From VFMC01 sp039796935 (GTDB taxonomy: Bacteria; Actinomycetota; Acidimicrobiia; Acidimicrobiales; Ilumatobacteraceae): a DNA stretch of 10,205 bases. Below the pieces are notes generated by a model. The model worked only from the letters and a program-made list of their open reading frames with translations, was not told where the DNA came from and made no database searches. Location: positions 1 through 10,205 of the forward strand of contig JBDKIV010000190.1 of assembly GCA_039796935.1 (NCBI GenBank), written 5' to 3'. Within the stretch, counting starts at the first letter, position 1, and every line of letters starts with the position of its first letter. The position numbers and the translations under genes are program-made. Shown in pieces: positions 6,395 through 10,205 of this stretch.

Positions 6395-7159
6395 ATGCCC
6401 ATCAGCGAGCCACGGGTGACCCTCGACCGCACGGGCGAACCGTGGGTCGGCACGTTCCGTTCGCTCGGCTCGGTGAGGGTGTGGGCCGACGGCGCAGCCA
6501 CGGTCGAGGTCGATCCGGCAGCCACTGACACAGCCGACCGGCTGCACGACGCGCTCTGGCACGGCTGGGCCACACCACTCTCGCTCGCCCGGCAGGGACA
6601 CTGGCTCGTCAACGGGGTGTCGGTCGCCCCACCCGACGACCATCGGGCGCTGCTGGTGACCGGGCCGGCCCACGACACGGCCATCGTGGTGATCGAACTC
6701 GTGCGGCTGGGCTGGCGGCTCATCGCCGACCGCCCGGCACCGGTCCGCTTCACCCCCGACCTCGTCGCCCACCCACGGCAGGCACCGTTCGTCATGAGTG
6801 CCAGTCGAGCCCGCACATCCGGCCTCGACGGGGCGGCGGTGCGTGACCGCACCGACGCCGTACGGGTCGAGTCGTTCCCCGTGCTCGACACCCCTGCACC
6901 GGTGGGCGGGATCGCGGTCGTGTCCGTGCGCCGACCACAGCATCCGGTGCTGCAGCCCCTGAAGGGTCACGCCGCCATCGAGGCCAGCGGCATGGTGCTG
7001 GTCGGTGGCGTACTCAGCCCCGAACCCGAATCCACCCCGCAGGCCGCCATGACCCGCCAACTCACGCTCACGCGCGCCGGCATGGTGAGGCTCGACATCG
7101 ACTCGGCCACGGCCACCTCCGACGTCGCCGAGCTCGTCGTCTGGTGGTCGGACCGATGA
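6395..7159 (+). CDS. HPr-kinase-like protein with degenerate P-loop (probable pseudo-kinase)
   Basis: No standard family is obvious in this 254-residue protein on its own, but it aligns by eye with the kinase half of the next gene. VRVWADGAATVEVDP (27-41) matches IWADDDRILVRFGP there; HGWATPLSLARQGHW (56-70) matches QGWAVSIATLQRGDL; LLVTGPAHDTAIVVIELVRL (86-105) falls where the neighbour has its P-loop GASGAGKST; and GWRLIADR (106-113) falls where it has GHELLVDD. So the fold seems kept while the P-loop Lys/Ser-Thr, the HAS motif and the second Asp are lost. It is unlikely to bind ATP in the usual way and may be a regulatory or peptide-binding partner of the fusion enzyme. Its TGA overlaps the next ATG (ATGA), implying coupled translation and perhaps complex formation. 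The coding call is strong; the homology is my manual alignment. Confidence 0.72.
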   Translation: MPISEPRVTLDRTGEPWVGTFRSLGSVRVWADGAATVEVDPAATDTADRLHDALWHGWATPLSLARQGHWLVNGVSVAPPDDHRALLVTGPAHDTAIVVIELVRLGWRLIADRPAPVRFTPDLVAHPRQAPFVMSASRARTSGLDGAAVRDRTDAVRVESFPVLDTPAPVGGIAVVSVRRPQHPVLQPLKGHAAIEASGMVLVGGVLSPEPESTPQAAMTRQLTLTRAGMVRLDIDSATATSDVAELVVWWSDR

Positions 7160-8976
7160 GCGACGTCGTGGCGGCAGCAGCCGACCGGCCGCTCGGCCCG
7201 GGCCGCACGGTGTGGCTGGCCTCGTACCCCAAGTCGGGCAACACCTGGTTGCGGGCCGTGGTGACCGCGCTGTCCACCCATCCCCACCTGTTCGGTGTCA
7301 ACCACCTCGGGTCGGGCTCGCAGCCGTACAGCGTGCTCGGGGCGCTCCCCCGCTTCGGCCTCGACCCGCGTTGGCTGAACGACCACGAGATCGACACGCT
7401 CCGCCACGCCCTCATCACCGCGGGCATCGACGACGACAGCACGCAGGCAGACGAGTCCGGCACCGACCGGACACCGATCCTGCGCAAGACCCACGAGGTC
7501 CACCGCCCCGGCAGCCCTGGCGCCGAACCGTTCCCGCTGGCCGCCACACGCGCCGCCATCCTCGTGGTACGCGACCCCCGCGACGTGGCCTGCTCGTACG
7601 CCCCGTTCTTCGGGATCAGCATCGACCAAGCCATCGACGCGATGGGGTTCGACCGCCGCAGTGAACGGGCCAGCGCCTCCACCGCATCCACGAGCCAACC
7701 GTGGGGGTCGTGGTCGACGCACACGCAGTCGTGGCTCGCCGACGACGTGCCGTTCCCCGTCCACCTCGTGCGCTACGAAGACCTCCGCCGCGACACCGTC
7801 GGCACACTCGGTCCGGTGTTCGAGGCCATCGGACTGGCCTGCACCGCCGAGCAACTCGACGCCGCCGTCGAGCAGACGCGCTTCGAGCGGCTCCAGCAGT
7901 CCGAGGCGCAACGCGGCTTTCGCGAGACCAGTCCGCGCACCGACACGTTCTTCCGCAGTGGGCGCGCCGGCGGCTGGCGCGACGAGCTCACCGATGACCA
8001 GGTGGCCACCGTCGAGCTCCACCACAGAACCACGATGGAGCAGCTCGGTTACGACCCTGTGTCGCCGGCGCTGCGCATCACCAGCCTGCCCGCCCACCTC
8101 GGCCTCGCCATCCGGCTCGGCAAGGTCGACGACGTGCTACCGGGCTCGCGTCGCATTCGGCCCCAGATCTGGGCCGACGACGACCGCATCCTCGTGAGGT
8201 TCGGACCCCGTCGGCGGATGCTGCTCGAGCGGGGCAGGGTGATGACCCTCCACTGGCCGATCCTCGAAGGTGACCAACTCGACCACGACCTGTCGTGGGT
8301 GGCGCAGGGCTGGGCGGTCTCGATCGCCACCCTGCAGCGGGGCGACCTTGCGCTGCACGCCTCCACGCTCAGGGTCGGTGGCGCCGTGGTGGCGATCGCC
8401 GGGGCGAGCGGGGCGGGCAAGTCGACCACCGCCCTCGGCCTCGTCGCCCGCGGGCACGAGCTGCTGGTGGACGACACCACGCTCGTCCGTCTCGACGGCG
8501 ACGTCATGCGGGTGACGCCCTACTGCCGCAACGTCCACGTGCTGCCCGACACCGCCGCCAAGCTGGGCATCGAGTTCGACTCGCTCGACCTCTTGGCCGG
8601 CAACCGGATCAAGGCCGCCCTCCGTCCGGCCGAACCGCCCGTCGACCCGGTCGCCATCGACTGCATCATCGTGCTCGGCAACGACTCCACCCTCGACACA
8701 CCCGTGGCGACGGAGATCCGGGGCAGTGCGCGGATCGCCGCCGTACACGAGCACCTCACTCGCAACGGCCTCGCCGAGGTGATCCTCGGTCGGGCGCGAA
8801 CCTTCGAACTCATGTCCAAGCTGGCCACGTCGACCCGCGTGGTGCAGGTGCTGCGACCGACCGAGGGATGGTCGCTCGACGCCGTGCTCGACCTGGTCGA
8901 GCAGCAGGCGCGTCCGGCTCAGGCGTCGGCGGCCAGCGACACCGCCGCAGCCGAGAGCCCACCCGCCACCTCGTAG
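7156..8976 (+). CDS. Sulfotransferase fused to HPr-kinase-like domain, lasso tailoring
   Basis: A 606-residue bifunctional protein. Residues about 15-300 form a full cytosolic-type sulfotransferase: the 5'-phosphosulfate loop YPKSGNTWLR (24-33), KTH (111-113) with the likely catalytic His, the 3'-phosphate site VVRDPRDVACS (137-147), and the C-terminal R-x-G-x-x-G-x-W motif RSGRAGGWRDEL (267-278). It would move sulfate from PAPS to a hydroxyl, often Tyr. Residues about 335-585 match HPr-kinase-like lasso kinases (PadeK/ThcoK type): ALHAS (399-403), P-loop GASGAGKST (416-424) and LLVDD (436-440). Those known kinases phosphorylate a C-terminal Ser, which neither precursor here has. The start at 7156 is set by the ATGA overlap with the upstream gene; an in-frame ATG at 7144 lies inside it. 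The last 58 bp overlap the oppositely oriented B2 gene. No frameshift or stop separates the halves. Confidence 0.9.
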   Translation: MSDVVAAAADRPLGPGRTVWLASYPKSGNTWLRAVVTALSTHPHLFGVNHLGSGSQPYSVLGALPRFGLDPRWLNDHEIDTLRHALITAGIDDDSTQADESGTDRTPILRKTHEVHRPGSPGAEPFPLAATRAAILVVRDPRDVACSYAPFFGISIDQAIDAMGFDRRSERASASTASTSQPWGSWSTHTQSWLADDVPFPVHLVRYEDLRRDTVGTLGPVFEAIGLACTAEQLDAAVEQTRFERLQQSEAQRGFRETSPRTDTFFRSGRAGGWRDELTDDQVATVELHHRTTMEQLGYDPVSPALRITSLPAHLGLAIRLGKVDDVLPGSRRIRPQIWADDDRILVRFGPRRRMLLERGRVMTLHWPILEGDQLDHDLSWVAQGWAVSIATLQRGDLALHASTLRVGGAVVAIAGASGAGKSTTALGLVARGHELLVDDTTLVRLDGDVMRVTPYCRNVHVLPDTAAKLGIEFDSLDLLAGNRIKAALRPAEPPVDPVAIDCIIVLGNDSTLDTPVATEIRGSARIAAVHEHLTRNGLAEVILGRARTFELMSKLATSTRVVQVLRPTEGWSLDAVLDLVEQQARPAQASAASDTAAAESPPATS

Positions 8977-9437
8977 ACGGTGGTGGCGGTGAAACCCGTG
9001 GCGGCCGGACCGCCGGTGAGGGCGCCGCGGCGGCCGAGCAACCAGGCGTGCGCATCCCACCGCGCCCCCGGCTGCGAAACGGGCCGCAACCCGATCACCA
9101 CCACGCCCGGCGCCCGGTACTGGCGGAGCAACACCTGACCCGCCGCCGCCTCGGCCAGGCAGGTGGGCGACCACGGGAGTGCCCGGCCTGCGCGGCGAAC
9201 TGCCCGTGCCACGTGCCACTCGAGCCGAGAACCGACCCGAGCCGGAAGGTGATCCACCCGTTCCGCACCCCACGATGCCGGAGGTGCTGCCATCCGGCCG
9301 AGCACCCGCGACCACCACCGCATCGGCACGGCGCGCTGCGCAACGCCGAACACCGTCAGCAACACCATCGCCTCCGCCACCCGAAGTCGATGACCCCAGA
9401 TGGTGCGCCGAGCACGGGACCGCCCGGACGTGCTCAC
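8919..9437 (-). CDS. Lasso leader peptidase B2 (transglutaminase-like cysteine protease)
   Basis: This 172-residue protein cleaves the leader from the B1-bound precursor, exposing the core N-terminus for the cyclase. The C-terminal papain/transglutaminase-like part is clear: SPTCLAEAAAGQVLLR (90-105) with catalytic Cys93, and ARWDAHAWLLGRRGAL (125-140) with catalytic His130. I do not see an Asp shortly after the His where the third triad member is often found. The N-terminal part is helical and fits the B2 family, and the length is normal for a stand-alone B2. The GTG at 9437 overlaps the B1 stop (GTGA), so I chose it over a far longer upstream extension that would run through B1. The gene's 3' end runs 58 bp into the 3' end of the sulfotransferase fusion on the other strand. 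Confidence 0.9.
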   Translation of the reverse strand: MSTSGRSRARRTIWGHRLRVAEAMVLLTVFGVAQRAVPMRWWSRVLGRMAAPPASWGAERVDHLPARVGSRLEWHVARAVRRAGRALPWSPTCLAEAAAGQVLLRQYRAPGVVVIGLRPVSQPGARWDAHAWLLGRRGALTGGPAATGFTATTVYEVAGGLSAAAVSLAADA

Positions 9438-9703
9438 GTCTCGATGAGCTGGGCCGCCTCGAGCGCCGAGACGAACTCGACCACGTCGGCATCGATCTGC
9501 GATCGGTCGGCGTCGTACTCCTCGGCCAGAGCCGCCACGATGTCGTCGACGTTGGCAGTGCCGTCGATCCGCTGCCAGACGGCCAGGCCGGTCCCCACCA
9601 ACCCGAAGTAGGTGTAGCTGCGGCCGCTCATGACCACCCGCTCGCCGTCGACCTCGGCCTCCAGGACGTCGTCGCGGCGGATGAGCACTCGGGTTCGATT
9701 CAC
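9434..9703 (-). CDS. Lasso leader-binding protein B1 (PqqD-like RRE)
   Basis: PqqD-family RiPP recognition element, which grips the precursor leader (here the shared WTKPTL region) and delivers it to B2. Visible pattern: VLEAEVDGERVVMSGRSY, then YFGLVGTGLAVWQRIDG, then NVDDIVAALAEEYD, ending in a helix FVSALEAAQLIET; this matches the three-strand plus helices order of the family. I place the start at GTG 9703 (89 residues). A TATTTT hexamer (9716-9711) ends 7 nt before it, and the codons upstream to 9742 lose the G/C third-position bias. An in-frame GTG at 9742 would give 102 residues and cannot be excluded. It is coupled to B2 by GTGA. The short AT-rich stretch at its start stands out in this GC-rich window. 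Confidence 0.92.
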   Translation of the reverse strand: MNRTRVLIRRDDVLEAEVDGERVVMSGRSYTYFGLVGTGLAVWQRIDGTANVDDIVAALAEEYDADRSQIDADVVEFVSALEAAQLIET

Positions 9704-9710
9704 AGTAACG

Positions 9711-9716
9711 AAAATA
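9711..9716 (-). promoter_or_regulatory. Candidate -10 hexamer for the B1-B2 operon
   Basis: TATTTT on the minus strand fits TANNNT and is followed by seven bases and then GTG 9703. It lies in the only AT-rich patch of the neighbourhood. If B1 instead starts at 9742, this hexamer would be inside the gene. Confidence 0.4.
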
Positions 9717-9790
9717 TCGTCCGACCGCGTCGGAATCCACACTCCGATGAACGCGCATCGGACTGGCGAGCAGCACGGCGAGCGATCGTG

Positions 9791-9817
9791 TGCGAAGGAA
9801 CCCCTGCGAAGGAACCC
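9791..9817. repeat. Tandem direct repeat, two copies, 14-bp period
   Basis: TGCGAAGGAACCC occurs at 9791-9803 and again at 9805-9817, separated by one C, and is followed by a further TGC. The copies are identical over 13 bases. They lie about 90-115 bp upstream of the proposed B1 start and next to the terminator stem. Two closely spaced identical sites suggest a binding site for a dimeric or cooperative regulator, but function is unknown. Confidence 0.7.
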
Positions 9818-9822
9818 TGCAC

Positions 9823-9855
9823 GGTGATGGGTCGGCCGAGTGCCGACCCATCACC
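9823..9855 (-). terminator. 13-bp perfect stem-loop at the end of the cupin gene
   Basis: GGTGATGGGTCGG (9823-9835) and CCGACCCATCACC (9843-9855) are exactly complementary around a 7-base loop. The cupin stop codon (9853-9851) lies inside the stem, so on the minus strand the structure forms at the very end of that gene. There is no T-tract after it, as is common for actinobacterial terminators. No plus-strand gene ends here. It likely insulates the cupin gene from the B1-B2 operon. Confidence 0.7.
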
Positions 9856-10205
9856 CACCTTCGGGCCGGTGGGCACGAGCCGCCAGACCGGACCCCGAGG
9901 CCGTCGGCATCTCGATCACGAGCAGGCGGGCCGGGACAGCGCCGACGGAGCGGTGTCGGTGCGGCAAGTGAGCCGGGTACGACACCGCGTCTCCGGCTCC
10001 GAGTCGGCTCAACGCCCCGCCGACTTCGGACTCGACCTCGCCGGCCACCACATACGCGACCTCGAATCCATCGTGTTCCCACCACTCGGCGAACTCGGTC
10101 GGGAGCCCGTCGTACTCGACCAGATGAACCGGAGAGCTTCCCGAGAGCAGGACGCGCACGATCGACGACACGTCATCGGTCGCCCGTACCGACGCGGCGC
10201 TGTCG
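9851..10205 (-). CDS. Cupin-domain protein (N-terminus may lie beyond window)
   Basis: A small beta-barrel cupin is visible: HDGFEVAYVVAGEVESEVGG, then LSRLGAGDAVSYPAHLPHRH, then VPARLLVIEMP. This matches the G-x-x-x-x-V-x-x-G-E strand and the later G-D-x-x-x-x-P-x-x-x-P-H strand of cupin_2. The first metal-site histidines are only partly present (WEHDGFEVAYV). A GTG at 10171 would give a 106-residue stand-alone protein, but the frame has no stop up to the right edge. It may therefore be the sensor half of an XRE-type helix-turn-helix/cupin regulator, whose layout this end resembles. The substrate or ligand is unknown. The terminator stem behind it suggests it is not part of the lasso operons, though a regulator next to the cluster is possible. 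Confidence 0.75.
   Translation of the reverse strand, partial: DSAASVRATDDVSSIVRVLLSGSSPVHLVEYDGLPTEFAEWWEHDGFEVAYVVAGEVESEVGGALSRLGAGDAVSYPAHLPHRHRSVGAVPARLLVIEMPTASGSGLAARAHRPEGG

Noticed and set aside
7144..7158. Earlier ATG for the sulfotransferase fusion
   Set aside because: It lies inside the upstream gene. The ATG at 7156, overlapping that gene's stop, is the standard coupled arrangement and puts the PAPS loop at a normal distance from the N-terminus.
6967..8097. 376-codon minus-strand open frame under the sulfotransferase
   Set aside because: It is antisense to textbook sulfotransferase motifs and has no recognisable pattern of its own.
8137..9492. 451-codon minus-strand open frame under the kinase domain and B2
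   Set aside because: It is a Gly/Arg/Val-rich shadow frame. The plus-strand kinase half and minus-strand B2 explain the coding signal.
9747..9827. 26-codon plus-strand frame considered as a third precursor
   Set aside because: It has no leader motif P-x-L-x-x-L and no ring-forming pattern, and it runs into the terminator stem.
9438..10085. Long N-terminal extension of the B2 frame through B1
   Set aside because: B1 is encoded there in another frame with clear PqqD-like sequence. A 172-residue B2 starting at the GTGA overlap has normal family length.
1..10205. CRISPR arrays, tRNA or rRNA genes, insertion sequences, attachment sites
   Set aside because: I saw no spaced repeats, cloverleaf-like structures, transposase motifs or flanking inverted repeats. 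The only clear direct repeat is the two-copy unit at 9791-9817.

Overview
The window is GC-rich (about two thirds or more by eye, with G/C at most third codon positions), uses GTG starts freely, and carries split lasso-peptide maturation proteins (separate RRE and peptidase). That points to a high-GC actinobacterium; an Acidimicrobiia-like lineage would fit, but that is only an impression. I found no rRNA, tRNA, CRISPR array or insertion sequence.

Almost the whole window reads as one lasso-peptide (RiPP) biosynthetic gene cluster with an unusual set of tailoring genes. Left arm, minus strand, apparently one operon with 4-bp start/stop overlaps: PF14907-type nucleotidyltransferase (3946-2834), ABC exporter (2837-1065), then a SET-domain, lysine-methyltransferase-like gene (1068 to the left edge, cut off). 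Centre: two short plus-strand precursor peptides, each diverging from a minus-strand gene. Precursor 1 (4112-4261) diverges from the nucleotidyltransferase and converges on the asparagine-synthetase-like lasso cyclase (6011-4296). Precursor 2 (6200-6343) diverges from the cyclase. Both share the leader motif EWTKPTL at the same position, a Ser-Gln pair at residues 20-21, Gly-Pro at 27-28 and a Glu at 29 or 30 that can close the macrolactam ring.

Right arm, plus strand: a 254-residue protein that looks like an HPr-kinase-like domain with a destroyed P-loop (6395-7159), overlapping a 606-residue fusion of a complete PAPS-dependent sulfotransferase with an intact HPr-kinase-like domain (7156-8976). 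Converging on these, minus strand, are the leader-recognition protein B1 (PqqD-like RRE, 9703-9434) and the leader peptidase B2 (9437-8919). A 13-bp stem terminator and a tandem 14-bp repeat separate B1 from a cupin gene at the right edge (9851 to edge), which is probably outside the cluster.

Working model: B1 binds the leader and B2 removes it. The cyclase joins the new N-terminus to the Glu, and the ABC protein exports the product. The sulfotransferase/kinase fusion, the pseudo-kinase, the nucleotidyltransferase and the SET protein would then decorate the peptide. Each predicted core has exactly one Tyr (in a Y-x-P motif) and exactly one Lys, obvious candidate sites for sulfation and lysine methylation. 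Core genes and precursors are well supported by sequence; the modifications are inference.
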